Positions 34,346-43,301 of a stretch of 54,741 nt of DNA are shown in pieces. Source of the stretch: WJMT01 sp964624145. GTDB lineage: Bacteria; Acidobacteriota; Aminicenantia; Aminicenantales; Aminicenantaceae. How positions within the stretch are numbered: position 1 is the first letter of the stretch; every line of letters starts with the position of its first letter. The position numbers and the translations under genes are program-made. The stretch is taken from contig CAZUXT010000020.1 of NCBI GenBank assembly GCA_964624145.1, positions 1-54,741 of the forward strand, read 5' to 3'. Under the pieces are notes generated by a model that was given only the letters and a program-made list of their open reading frames with translations, ran no database searches and was not told the DNA's origin.

Positions 34346-34969
34346 TCAGTGGGAAAACATTTTTTCAAGTTCTGCCATAAGCTCAAGATTTTTTTCCACA
34401 ACCACCATAGGAATGTCATTCTCTTCAGCAATGATGGAGAAACGCCTGTCCTGGTCGCCATCTTTATTTATAATAAGAATATCAGAGTTAAGTGCCACAG
34501 CATCTATGCTCAGCTCATCTGTATTGTCTCCGGGAGCCGCTCCCTGTGCTCTTCTCTTCATTCCCTCGATATGCGCCCCTATAACAGTGATGCCCTGTTT
34601 TCTGGCTTCGTTTATAAGGGATTCTGTTCTTGATCGTTCATCGTCTATGGATATACCGGCTGCTCCCATTCCTTTAAGGCTTGCTCCCATGACAATGATG
34701 AGTGATTTATAGGGATTTCCCGCTTCCTTTGCAGAGATCAGGTCTTCGGGCACAGCCTGCATTTTGGTTGTATAAGCCGGGTCAGGATGTTCGAATTCAA
34801 GTTTCATAAATATGACTTTAATCATCGTTGCTCCCGGGCTCTGCCCGCATGATGTTATCAAAACCGGAAGCTCGGCTTTAGGTCCGTCTTCATCAATACC
34901 CGAAAGAGGGGATAAGAGGAGACATATGATTGCAAAAGAAAGTAATAAATATCTCTTTAAGCCGTACAT
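34346..34969 (-). CDS. Secreted protein resembling DUF6305 family
   Basis: 207 aa from ATG 34969 with AGGAG six bases upstream. A signal peptide (about 1-22) is followed by an alpha/beta domain with LITSCGQSPGATM near the N-terminus, a GMGAAGISIDDE segment and ILIINKDGDQD near residue 165. This pattern is what I recall for DUF6305, but that assignment is tentative. The fold suggests a periplasmic binding or Rossmann-like domain. The function is unknown. Confidence 0.6.
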   Translation of the reverse strand: MYGLKRYLLLSFAIICLLLSPLSGIDEDGPKAELPVLITSCGQSPGATMIKVIFMKLEFEHPDPAYTTKMQAVPEDLISAKEAGNPYKSLIIVMGASLKGMGAAGISIDDERSRTESLINEARKQGITVIGAHIEGMKRRAQGAAPGDNTDELSIDAVALNSDILIINKDGDQDRRFSIIAEENDIPMVVVEKNLELMAELEKMFSH

Positions 34970-35131
34970 CACACGCTCCTGCGTTGGGGATTATCTTCTT
35001 TTAAGTTTACTATTAAGTTAAGAGTGATGTCAAAAAAATTTTCCCTGAAATCTTAATTAGTGACGTGCAGTTGCTGTGCAGGCAAACGAAATGGAGCGAG
35101 ATGTGAATTTAAAAAATATTTGGGAAACCGC

Positions 35132-35160
35132 TTGACATATGCATGAGATAAAATTAACCT
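35132..35160 (+). promoter_or_regulatory. Promoter of the tandem-MerR/radical SAM operon
   Basis: TTGACA (35132-35137), 17 bases, TAACCT (35155-35160). The -35 is perfect and the -10 weak, as often seen where an activator or derepression is needed. Confidence 0.5.
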
Positions 35161-35196
35161 ATACGTACACTGATAGATTAAATAAAAGTATACGTA
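35160..35196 (+). promoter_or_regulatory. Paired TATACGTA operator candidates
   Basis: TATACGTA occurs at 35160-35167 and 35189-35196, 29 bases apart (about three helical turns, same face). Each has the palindromic core TACGTA. They lie at the transcription start and just before the ribosome site of the MerR-type gene, a good place for autoregulation. Confidence 0.5.
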
Positions 35197-35205
35197 AAGG
35201 AACAG

Positions 35206-35922
35206 ATGGATAAAAAAATGCTCTTAAAGGATGAATTTATTGAAAAATTAGGCATAACGGAATCAAAACTTAAGGAATGGCAGGATTTAAAATTATTGAA
35301 ACCGGATGGGATTACAAGTGAAAATGTTTCTTTTTTTACGAGCAGGAGCATAGAGAAAGCTCAAAAAATCAAAGAGCTCATAAATATAGGTTATGGATTC
35401 AGAGAGATACAGAGAATCGTTAAAAAAGTCGGGCTCCCCGGTAAAGAGGCCCAGGAAGAAAAGTCAGATAAAATCAGTAAATACTTGACCGTAGGACTGC
35501 TTGCAGAACGGGTTGGAGTCAGCCCCCGGACCATCAAGCACTGGGAGGATAAGGGGATCATTGAGTCTGATATGCGCAGTGAGGGAGGGTTCCGCCTTTA
35601 TTCGGAAATTTACACGTACCTGTGCAGGCTGATAAGGGATTTGCAATTGTTCGGATATTCACTTGAGGAGATAAAGGAGATATCTGATTTGTTCAGGGAT
35701 TTTCTGGTGATGGAAAAGAGCCTGGAGCGTTATTCGGTTGAGGAAAATGAGAAGGAACTTGATGTTATGCTGGGAAAAATAGAAAAGTTTTATGAAAAAA
35801 TAGACTTGTTTAAAAAGGGAATTGAACGATGGGATGAGCTTCTGACTAAAAAAAAGAAAGAGATTCTATCCATTAAACAGCGCAATAAAAAAAGAAAAAA
35901 ATCAGAAGGGAGAAAGAAATGA
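35206..35922 (+). CDS. Regulator with two tandem MerR-type DNA-binding domains
   Basis: 238 aa. Two winged-helix MerR domains follow each other: residues about 5-75 (LLKDEFIEKLGITESKLKEW) and about 92-160 (YLTVGLLAERVGVSPRTIKHWEDKGII). A coiled-coil helix (165-215) and a Lys/Arg-rich tail complete the protein. No ligand-binding domain is visible. The first domain is degenerate relative to the second, so an internal duplication with divergence is likely. Its stop overlaps the start of the radical SAM gene (ATGA). It probably controls its own operon through the TATACGTA sites. Confidence 0.85.
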   Translation: MDKKMLLKDEFIEKLGITESKLKEWQDLKLLKPDGITSENVSFFTSRSIEKAQKIKELINIGYGFREIQRIVKKVGLPGKEAQEEKSDKISKYLTVGLLAERVGVSPRTIKHWEDKGIIESDMRSEGGFRLYSEIYTYLCRLIRDLQLFGYSLEEIKEISDLFRDFLVMEKSLERYSVEENEKELDVMLGKIEKFYEKIDLFKKGIERWDELLTKKKKEILSIKQRNKKRKKSEGRKK

Positions 35923-37346
35923 GTAAAATCGTATTCATAGAACCCAAAGCACCAAACCTTCATATATATTCTCAGTTTAAACTTCCAAGGCTCGGGATTT
36001 ATATTTTAAGCTCTCTCATGAAGAAAAGAGGTTGGGATGTTGATGTGATATATGAAGAAACAGACAGGGTCGATTATTCCTGTTTGAAATCAGCGGATCT
36101 GGTGGGAATTTCCACCATCACATCTACGGCTCCCAGAGCTTATAAGATTGCGGACAGAGTGCGTGAAAACGGGACTCCGGTACTAATGGGAGGCCCTCAT
36201 GTGACATTTCTGTCAGAGGAAGCGCTCGAACACGCGGATTTTGTGATCCGGGGAGAAGGGGAGAAAGCATTAATGGATTTCATTGATGCATGGGAAGGAG
36301 ACAGAGATTATTCTGAGGTGCCTAATCTCTCTTATAGAAAGAACGGCCAATCCTTTCATAATCCAAAAGGTCCTGTGATAAACGACCTGGATGAAATACC
36401 CTTTCCGGATTTTGAGGGAAAATATACGGGAAAAGGGAAAATAAGAAGGCAGACCATACCTGTCCAGACATCAAGAGGCTGTCCCTTTAACTGTGAATTT
36501 TGTTCTGTGACAGGGATGTTCGGAAAAAAATTCAGGTTTCGCTCCACTCAGAGTGTGATAAGAGAACTTCGTTTTTACAATAGAAAGAAAAACCATATCT
36601 TTTTTTATGACGACAATTTTGCGGCGAGCCGGAAAAGACTAAAAGCTCTTCTTGAGGCAATGATAAAGGAAGATTTTAAATTCGACTGGTCGACTCAGGT
36701 AAGAGTGGATATTGCCAGACACAAAGACCTGCTGAAGCTCATGCATAAGGCAGGATGCCGCACTCTTTATATTGGGCTGGAGTCAATCAATCCGGATAGT
36801 CTTTTGTCCATGAAAAAGAATCAGACTGTTGAGGAGATAAAAAGAGCGGTCAAAGTGATACAGAAACACAGGATACGTATTCACGGGATGTTTATGTATG
36901 GTTTTGATGACGACGACTGGCAGACGGTTAAAAAGACCATTAAATTTGCCAAAAAAGCAGGGATTTCTTCCACACAGTTTCTCATCCTCACTCCTCTCCC
37001 CGGTTCGAAATTTTATCAGAGAATTGTCTCGCAAGGAAGGCTTCTTTTTAAGGACTGGTCTCTTTACGATGCCCATCACGTGGTTTTTCGTCCCGCTAAA
37101 TTCACTTTACTGGCTCTTCAGAAAGCTCAAATGGTAAGTCATAAAAAGTTTTACTCCGTTAAAAGGTCTGTAAAAAGATTTTTTCAGTTTAAATGGATCG
37201 AGGTGGCCATCGGCCATTATGCCCGAAAAATCAACCGGATGTGGGAGAAAAAGAACCAGACATTCCTCAAAGCCATGGACATTCTGACAAGCAAAAAAAA
37301 TGCCAGTGTGAAACTTGACTTCAAGCAGAATATTAAGCTGGATTAA
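35919..37346 (+). CDS. B12-binding-domain radical SAM enzyme
   Basis: 475 aa. An N-terminal cobalamin-binding-type Rossmann domain (about 1-140, with GGPHVTFL) is followed by a radical SAM barrel with cluster Cys188, Cys192 and Cys195 in SRGCPFNCEFCS, and a C-terminal helical segment. The layout matches the BchE/HpnR-like class that includes cobalamin-dependent methylases and cyclases. The substrate is unknown. It is translationally coupled to the tandem MerR regulator, so expression seems tightly controlled. Its end overlaps the opposing barrel gene by four bases. Confidence 0.88.
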   Translation: MSKIVFIEPKAPNLHIYSQFKLPRLGIYILSSLMKKRGWDVDVIYEETDRVDYSCLKSADLVGISTITSTAPRAYKIADRVRENGTPVLMGGPHVTFLSEEALEHADFVIRGEGEKALMDFIDAWEGDRDYSEVPNLSYRKNGQSFHNPKGPVINDLDEIPFPDFEGKYTGKGKIRRQTIPVQTSRGCPFNCEFCSVTGMFGKKFRFRSTQSVIRELRFYNRKKNHIFFYDDNFAASRKRLKALLEAMIKEDFKFDWSTQVRVDIARHKDLLKLMHKAGCRTLYIGLESINPDSLLSMKKNQTVEEIKRAVKVIQKHRIRIHGMFMYGFDDDDWQTVKKTIKFAKKAGISSTQFLILTPLPGSKFYQRIVSQGRLLFKDWSLYDAHHVVFRPAKFTLLALQKAQMVSHKKFYSVKRSVKRFFQFKWIEVAIGHYARKINRMWEKKNQTFLKAMDILTSKKNASVKLDFKQNIKLD

Positions 37347-37969
37347 AATGTGTACACAATACCTGCTGATACACAGAAGGCTGACTGGGGTTCCTCCTGG
37401 TCCATAAACTGGTATCGGGTGTTCAACAGAACACCTAATGCGGGACTGAAGTAAATTTTCAATCCTAATCCGGCAAAAGCGGTCAAAAAGTATTTGTTTT
37501 CAGGCGGTTCTATTTCCGTTTCATATCCGTATTCAGAGACATAGGTTTTCATTTCCGGATTCAAAGCATAGCTCAGGCCTATGCCTGTATTAATGAAAAG
37601 AGAAAGTTTCCGGTTCTTTAGAATGTCTACTCCCATCATCAGAAATCCTGAAGCATATTTATATGTATTGATTTTGACTGTATCATTATCAGACGTATCT
37701 GTTAGGATGGTCGTTCCGCCCGGATTGTAGTGGGCTTCTAAACCGAAAAAGAATGGTTTTATACTGGTTGTAAAGCCTAATCCTAAGCCCAAGGTGGAGA
37801 AAGAGGAGGCGACCGGAAAATCATTTTCTCCTTCTATGTAGCTGTCTTCAGAGCCGGTTGAGCCCATGAAATTAACTTTTCCGAAAAAATAAAGGTCATT
37901 GCTGCTGAATCCAAGACTTGATGTGAAAAAGAGAAAAAAAACAAATATGGCTGTTCTGGAAAGTTTCAT
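37343..37969 (-). CDS. Outer-membrane beta-barrel protein
   Basis: 208 aa: Sec signal peptide (cleavage near SLGFSS), then alternating hydrophobic strands with Gly- and aromatic-rich turns, ending in SAGIVYTF with a terminal Phe as in BAM-recognised barrels. About eight strands are expected. It lies 14 bases after the papain-like peptidase gene on the same strand, so both may share a transcript. Confidence 0.7.
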   Translation of the reverse strand: MKLSRTAIFVFFLFFTSSLGFSSNDLYFFGKVNFMGSTGSEDSYIEGENDFPVASSFSTLGLGLGFTTSIKPFFFGLEAHYNPGGTTILTDTSDNDTVKINTYKYASGFLMMGVDILKNRKLSLFINTGIGLSYALNPEMKTYVSEYGYETEIEPPENKYFLTAFAGLGLKIYFSPALGVLLNTRYQFMDQEEPQSAFCVSAGIVYTF

Positions 37970-37983
37970 TTATTGATCCTTTC

Positions 37984-39294
37984 TTAAAATTTGCCTTTTC
38001 CTTTTTTTATGTTTATCACAGTGATAAGTGCTGTAGTGGAACTTTCGAATATACCGTCTGTTACGGAAAAGAGCAGCTGGTATTCGCCGGATTGAGTGTA
38101 AGAGGGTGTCCATGAGAAGCTGCCTGAAGATGGGTTGAGGCTCGCTCCGTCAGGGAGATTGAGGCATGAGTAAATCAGGGTATCGTCGTCAGGATCGCTT
38201 GCGGTGACAGTGAATGACAGATCCTGACCTTCTTTTACACTGTAATCCGGGATATCATTGATTTGAGGGGGATTGTTAGCAACGGAAACATTCCATGCTT
38301 TGAGGACCCATGTTCCTCCCTCACATTCTCCCATCCTGATTTTAAAGTAGCCGTTTTCTCCCCAGTTTGTGCCCCATGAATTTTTACAAATCCAGTAATT
38401 TTGAGCCGCATCATATCCGACGAGAACAACAAGATGGCCTCCTTCGTAAGAGGCTCCGGCTGTTTTTTCATACACTCCTGAAGTGTAGTAGTAAAAATCA
38501 TCATAGACTTCCATATAAAACGCTATGGGTCCGCTTTGGAGAGAATTCTTAACAGTATATCTGTTTTCACTATAAGTCGTGACCCAGCCCCAATCTTTAA
38601 TTTTAAACAGCTTCTCATTCCAGTCGCTGCAGAGCTGACACGGGATGTTAAGGGCCTGGTAGGGGAAACACTCTTCAGTTACGACTCCATTTGTTTCCAT
38701 ATACTCAAAAGATTTCCATGCAAATCCTCCGTCGCAATCCCCTGCAGTGGAACAGGATATCAAGTCCTGTTCGGAAAGGTCCGGATAGGTGAGTGCGGAT
38801 GCGGATGATTTGCTGACCACATTTTTGATTTTCGCCAGGAATTCAGAAAGTCTTATGCTGTTGTTTGAGAGATGAACCGCCGGTGAATACAGATTGTTTT
38901 CTGTGTTGTATCTTGCTTCTACGGCTCCGCAGGCTGCAAATGCCCAACAGCTGCCGCAGTCTCCCTGGCTTTTAACGGATGTCAAATAATTGCGGTCGTT
39001 TTTATCTCTCCAGTCGATTTGATTGGGAAGAGCTGGTTTTTCCTTTATCGTAATGATTTTTTCCGGATCTGCATACAGCGGCCTAAAAGCGCCCAGCCTG
39101 TGTTTTCTCTCTTCAGGAAGAAGATGAGCAAGGGATGTCTCTGCTGCTTTCCAGTCCAATCCTTGTGCCTGGATCTGCAGGTTTATTCTTTTTATTTCAT
39201 CTTGAGATGAGTTTTTATTAAATGGAAATCCGAAGAGAAAGAAAGAAAATCCGAGGAGAAGCAGGAGAGAGACAATTAATTTTATTTTTTTCAT
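37984..39294 (-). CDS. Secreted papain-like C1A peptidase with C-terminal Ig-like domain
   Basis: 436 aa, ribosome site AAAGGAGG. A signal peptide (1-25) is followed by a propeptide-like region and a papain domain from about residue 93. The catalytic set is intact: Gln110 region in KSQGDCGSCWAFA with Cys116, His287 in EGGHLVVLVGY and Asn305 in CKNSWGTNWGENGYF. Disulfide Cys residues typical of C1A are present. Residues about 340-425 form a cadherin/He_PIG-type Ig-like domain (IPDYSVKEGQDLSFTVTAS). It is an extracellular protease of the eukaryote-like C1A branch, unlike the C1B-like one at 9028. Confidence 0.88.
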   Translation of the reverse strand: MKKIKLIVSLLLLLGFSFFLFGFPFNKNSSQDEIKRINLQIQAQGLDWKAAETSLAHLLPEERKHRLGAFRPLYADPEKIITIKEKPALPNQIDWRDKNDRNYLTSVKSQGDCGSCWAFAACGAVEARYNTENNLYSPAVHLSNNSIRLSEFLAKIKNVVSKSSASALTYPDLSEQDLISCSTAGDCDGGFAWKSFEYMETNGVVTEECFPYQALNIPCQLCSDWNEKLFKIKDWGWVTTYSENRYTVKNSLQSGPIAFYMEVYDDFYYYTSGVYEKTAGASYEGGHLVVLVGYDAAQNYWICKNSWGTNWGENGYFKIRMGECEGGTWVLKAWNVSVANNPPQINDIPDYSVKEGQDLSFTVTASDPDDDTLIYSCLNLPDGASLNPSSGSFSWTPSYTQSGEYQLLFSVTDGIFESSTTALITVINIKKGKGKF

Positions 39295-39344
39295 ATTCTC
39301 CTCCTTTGTAACCAGTTTAATGCTTTATTTAATAAAAAGCATCC

Positions 39345-40148
39345 TTAATGTCTCTTGAGTATACCCGCCGTTGCGCAAATGAGGACAAATATTGAAGCGA
39401 TTTGAATGATCCCCATGTTGTTTTCGAATACAAAATAAGAGCAGAGAACTGGATAAATGATGGATGCCGAATACTGTACCGGACCGACCAGCATCATACG
39501 CCCCATTTTGTAGGAAACCTGAAGTGTGATGAAGGCTCCGATCGAGAAAAAAAGATAGAGATAAAGATAAGTAGAGGTGAGATACCGGCTTACATTGAAT
39601 CCTGAAAAGGTCACCAGTGTTTTTATGGAAACGATGATCATCCCGGTTGAGATTCCTGAAACGCCTGCAAATAAAAGTGTTTTCAGTCTTTTTGAAACAG
39701 GTTTTAAAAAAGCCGGAGCAATGATGAACAAGGGAAGTAAAGAGGCGGAAATGAGATAAGGCAGTTTGACGATAGCCTGGTCGTTTTTCTGTTCGAAAAT
39801 ATTCAATGATATTATTGAGATGAAGATTACCAGGGAAAAGATAAAATCGGATTTGAACAGGTTTTCTTTAAGAACGGCATGGGAGAGAAAGACAAGAACC
39901 ACGACCCCCCACCCTGCAAATGCAGATACAATATGAGGTTCAAGATATTTGAGTGCGACGGCGTTAGGAACGATATAGCTGTTCATGATCACAAAGCCTG
40001 CTACCCAGATCAAAAGGCTTTTATAATATTTTCTATCTTTTTTCTCTTTATAGCCTATCCAGGATATGCCTTTTTTCATCAAGACAAAACCGCTGGAAAG
40101 AAGGGTGTAAGCCAGAACAGCCAGAAAAACACTGAGCCAAAAAGTCAT
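39345..40148 (-). CDS. EamA/DMT-type multi-helix transporter
   Basis: 267 aa with nine to ten hydrophobic helices arranged as two similar halves, typical of drug/metabolite (EamA-like) carriers. The KKG..., PHIVSAF and GPVQYSASIIYPVL segments resemble the family. The substrate is unknown. A stand-alone gene on the minus strand. Confidence 0.7.
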   Translation of the reverse strand: MTFWLSVFLAVLAYTLLSSGFVLMKKGISWIGYKEKKDRKYYKSLLIWVAGFVIMNSYIVPNAVALKYLEPHIVSAFAGWGVVVLVFLSHAVLKENLFKSDFIFSLVIFISIISLNIFEQKNDQAIVKLPYLISASLLPLFIIAPAFLKPVSKRLKTLLFAGVSGISTGMIIVSIKTLVTFSGFNVSRYLTSTYLYLYLFFSIGAFITLQVSYKMGRMMLVGPVQYSASIIYPVLCSYFVFENNMGIIQIASIFVLICATAGILKRH

Positions 40149-40236
40149 TGATAAAAAATAAAAGAAAAAAAACCGGAAGCAGAGCGATGGGCATCAGCCA
40201 TCTCCCGGCTACTGGAAATAAAGGTTTCTTTTAAAT

Positions 40237-40467
40237 TTATTTGGAGAGATTTATCCCGATACCCAGCAGAATGACAAAAACAACCAGATAAAAAACGATA
40301 GCAATGGCCATCCAGGCGAGGCTTGCTTTGGCCCAGTTAGCCTTGCTTATTTTTGTATTGGACCCAAATCCCCAAACAAAAAGAAGAACAAGATTGACAA
40401 TGGGAATTGCCATTAAGAAAAGGGTTAAAAACCACTCTCCGAAAGTGACTTCTTTCCGTTCTTCCAT
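40237..40467 (-). CDS. Small two-helix membrane protein
   Basis: 76 aa, ribosome site AGGAGG before the ATG. Two membrane helices (about 12-33 and 48-71) are joined by a polar loop (GSNTKISKANWAKAS). Similar small proteins of unknown function are widespread. A separate gene. Confidence 0.65.
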   Translation of the reverse strand: MEERKEVTFGEWFLTLFLMAIPIVNLVLLFVWGFGSNTKISKANWAKASLAWMAIAIVFYLVVFVILLGIGINLSK

Positions 40468-40620
40468 TCCGTAACCTCCTAAACAATATTTTGATAAACC
40501 TGATATTCTATTTCTTCTTCTTTCTTATTTTCCCACATATTCTTTATTGTTGTATCGGCACATAAGGTGCTTTTTTAACGAGAAGCTAAAAATAGGTTAT
40601 ATTTCCCCGGAATAAAAATC

Positions 40621-40644
40621 AATGTTTTTTTATAAAAAAACATT
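40621..40644 (-). terminator. AT-rich perfect hairpin after the C69 peptidase gene
   Basis: AATGTTTTTTT and AAAAAAACATT form an 11-base perfect inverted repeat with a two-base loop, about nine bases after the C69 stop. It is T-rich on both strands; the low GC content makes its strength as terminator uncertain. Confidence 0.35.
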
Positions 40645-40652
40645 TTTGTTGT

Positions 40653-42410
40653 TCATCTCCCTGCAGGTTCCAGATTTTCATGTGTTATAAGAGCTTTTAT
40701 CCATTCTTCTGAAAAAGAAAGGCGCCTGATTTTTCTTTGTTCCGGATCGTAGATACGGAAATGATTGTATTTGACAAGAAGCCTGTCCCCCAGTTTCCAC
40801 CAGGCTTCAATGGTTCTTAAGGCATTGGAAATTGAATAATCAGTGAGGAATTTTTCTGCAAGAAGCGGATCTTCCGTATACAGCTTATGAGCTGTTTCCT
40901 CAATTGCCGGAGCTTTTTTTAAGGCTCCGTCTTCCCAGATCTGTATTTCTTTTTTCACGTCCTCTATGGCGTGAGAATAAATCACCTGAGTGTGAAAATC
41001 CACATAATCAAAGGCCCAGCGGGCAGAATTTCTGTCAAATTCCCAGTGGTCTCCAATACTGAAGGATTCAGGGACCTCGTTTATCCCGGCATAAAGAGGC
41101 ATATAGCAGGAAGTGTCCTGAGCACCAAAAGCCAGCCACACAACTCCCCCTATCGAGTCAGGAAGCCAGCTTCTGCACACAGTGATAGTGGTGTATTCGA
41201 CGCTATTGACAGAAATGCACCGGGGACTGTTGTAGCGCTCGCCTTTGAATCGAAAACCCTGGAAAAGGTTGGGATTGTTGAAAGGGCCTGCTTTGATTCC
41301 TTCTGAAGGATCGAATCGGGTCCCTTTATATTTATCCCGTGTAAAATTCATCACATCCTTAAGGGAGATTTTTTTATCCGGTTTCACTGAAAACGGAAGC
41401 TCCATATTTGGTACGTTAGGCTTGAAATTTTTGGAAGGAGCGACAAGGTCAAAGAATCTCCACAGCCGCCCTCTCCGGCCTCCACTGGATTGAGCGCTTC
41501 CTTCAGAAGGCGAATATGCCTTTTTCCAGTTGAAAGGCCGTCCGCCTTCCGGGTCATAATAACCGTGTTTGACAGCAAAGGATATGATGTTAGGAGATGC
41601 CAAAAACAGGTCTTTGTTGTTTGGATCGACTTCTCCTATCCTGGATTCATTAGGGCAGACGCTCACATGGTCATCGGGAACTCTTTGAGCGCACCAGACA
41701 GCACCGGGTTCCCCGCTCTCGGGTGTCCATAATGGCCCTACAGGCATGATTTCGAAAATCCAGGCTTCTTCAGGATCTGCAACCGCGAGCATCTCTCCGC
41801 TGTCGTGGAAACCATAACCGTATTTTTCAGCAAGGGAGCCCATGAGTTGTATGGCTTCGCGCGCTGTTTGGCACCTCTCCATGGCAATGAGGGTCAGCAT
41901 GGTTATATCCATCTTGGCAGCCGGGGTGGGATTTCTCATCTCTCTCCTGCAGCCTATGGTGGACTCTCCCATAGCCAGCTGGTGTTCGTTCATGTACCCG
42001 AAAACTCCATGGAGATATGAATAAGTATGAGCGACCTGAGGGATATCCAATCCTGTATAACCCTCTTGATAGGCCATGTTCCATTTCCCTCCCTGTTCAG
42101 GAGGCCATGTCTTTATTTGGTTTATGTGATAAATTTTTCTTACTTCTTCTGATCCATGTTCGTCTGCAGGGACATGATGCCAGGTCCAGTCGCACATCCC
42201 GCAGTCAGCCGTATGTGTCGTCATTACAGAACCGTCTGTGGAGGCATTTTTACCGACAAGTATGGAAGTGCATCCTGTTGCCAGGAAGCTTTCCATATCT
42301 CCTTCTTTTTTAGGTTCAATCAGAGACGGCGCTGTGAAAAGGAGACACACACACGTGAGAAGAGACAGTAAAATGATCCATTTATTAACAGTTGTCTTGT
42401 TTTGTTTCAC
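40653..42410 (-). CDS. Secreted C69-family dipeptidase
   Basis: 585 aa, GTG start at 42410 with GGAGG six bases upstream. An N-terminal signal or propeptide ends at Gly46-Cys47; Cys47 in GCTSILVGKNAS is the expected N-terminal nucleophile exposed by autoprocessing, as in PepD-type Ntn hydrolases. HTADCGMCDWTW and the GES..GCR segments are typical of the exported C69 group. It hydrolyses dipeptides or short peptides outside the cytoplasm. It lies 22 bases after an aspartate/glutamate racemase gene, forming an operon. Confidence 0.88.
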   Translation of the reverse strand: MKQNKTTVNKWIILLSLLTCVCLLFTAPSLIEPKKEGDMESFLATGCTSILVGKNASTDGSVMTTHTADCGMCDWTWHHVPADEHGSEEVRKIYHINQIKTWPPEQGGKWNMAYQEGYTGLDIPQVAHTYSYLHGVFGYMNEHQLAMGESTIGCRREMRNPTPAAKMDITMLTLIAMERCQTAREAIQLMGSLAEKYGYGFHDSGEMLAVADPEEAWIFEIMPVGPLWTPESGEPGAVWCAQRVPDDHVSVCPNESRIGEVDPNNKDLFLASPNIISFAVKHGYYDPEGGRPFNWKKAYSPSEGSAQSSGGRRGRLWRFFDLVAPSKNFKPNVPNMELPFSVKPDKKISLKDVMNFTRDKYKGTRFDPSEGIKAGPFNNPNLFQGFRFKGERYNSPRCISVNSVEYTTITVCRSWLPDSIGGVVWLAFGAQDTSCYMPLYAGINEVPESFSIGDHWEFDRNSARWAFDYVDFHTQVIYSHAIEDVKKEIQIWEDGALKKAPAIEETAHKLYTEDPLLAEKFLTDYSISNALRTIEAWWKLGDRLLVKYNHFRIYDPEQRKIRRLSFSEEWIKALITHENLEPAGR

Positions 42411-42432
42411 ATTAAGCCTCCATTAAGGTTTC

Positions 42433-43155
42433 TTACCTTGTGCTGTATCCGGCTTCTTTTAAAGCAGCCGTTACGGTTATATGCATGGGTTCGATGTAAG
42501 GAACATTTATATCCTCGGCCTTAAGAACCAGCGGGATCTCAGTACATCCTGCTATGACAGCCTCAGCCCCCTTATTTATTAGAGAAATGGCGGCCCGGAC
42601 AATACTCTGGCGGCTGTTCCCGGTTTTATATCCGGCTTTTATTCCTCTTTTCCCGAATATAGCGTCCATGATAATTTTTTGTTCGTTTTCATCAGGATTT
42701 ATCAGCTGGATCCCTTTTTTTTCAAAAATGTTATGAAAAATACCCGATTTGATGGTGCCGCTGCTGGATAAAAGGCCTGCCTTTTGAAGGCCAGGAAAAT
42801 TTGTTTTTACCCATTTGACCGCTTCATCAAGAAGGCTTATGAATCTGAAGTCCTTTTCTTTCATAACATCTTGTATGAAGTAATGCGCTGTGACACAAGC
42901 TATGACAATAATATCAGCCCCTGCATTTTGAAGGAGGGATATGCCTCTTATAAGGTGGGGGACGGGATTTTCACCCTGTTTAAAGATGGCGTCGGTCCTG
43001 GGTGGTATCTCAGGATTGCTGAAAATGATTATTTTCGGGTGATCCTGGTCCTTTTCTGTTTTTGCTTCCTCTATGAAAAGGTTGAACATAAAGGCCGTGG
43101 CTTCAGGCCCCATTCCCCCAAGGATCCCGATGGTTTTCTTTTCTTTGTCATGCAT
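42433..43155 (-). CDS. Aspartate/glutamate racemase family protein
   Basis: 240 aa if started at ATG 43155 (MHDKEKKTIGILGGMGPEAT). The longer TTG start at 43206 overlaps a likely -35 element. The two catalytic cysteines are in ACVTAH (usual ACNTAH, Asn to Val) and AGCTEIP. It would interconvert L- and D-aspartate or glutamate in the cytosol. It shares an operon with the C69 dipeptidase and may serve D-amino-acid use or, at a distance, the poly-gamma-glutamate system. Confidence 0.8.
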   Translation of the reverse strand: MHDKEKKTIGILGGMGPEATAFMFNLFIEEAKTEKDQDHPKIIIFSNPEIPPRTDAIFKQGENPVPHLIRGISLLQNAGADIIVIACVTAHYFIQDVMKEKDFRFISLLDEAVKWVKTNFPGLQKAGLLSSSGTIKSGIFHNIFEKKGIQLINPDENEQKIIMDAIFGKRGIKAGYKTGNSRQSIVRAAISLINKGAEAVIAGCTEIPLVLKAEDINVPYIEPMHITVTAALKEAGYSTR

Positions 43156-43221
43156 TTTGATGCTAACTAAGTCTATACAAATACCATAAAGAGATAATCT
43201 GGTCAATCAATCATAAAAAAA

Positions 43222-43249
43222 TTGACACACTTCTTTATTTTGATATAAT
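43222..43249 (+). promoter_or_regulatory. Consensus promoter of the 43302 gene
   Basis: TTGACA (43222-43227), 16 bases, TATAAT (43244-43249): both hexamers are perfect, about 50 bases before the ATG at 43302. The strongest promoter match in the window. Confidence 0.75.
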
Positions 43250-43301
43250 TATTCAAAAAACGGGATAAAGTTTCCAATGTAGTTTTTTAAAAGGAGGGAA
43301 C

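Noticed and set aside
38235..38552. Alternative frames inside the papain-like peptidase gene
   Set aside because: The full frame with catalytic Cys, His and Asn is unbroken; the others are shadows.
40555..40580. GCAC-ATAAG-GTGC followed by Ts as a plus-strand terminator
   Set aside because: Only a four-base stem and no plus-strand gene ends here.
43156..43206. TTG 43206 as start of the racemase
   Set aside because: The family start motif follows ATG 43155, and the TTGACC at 43206 looks like a -35 element.
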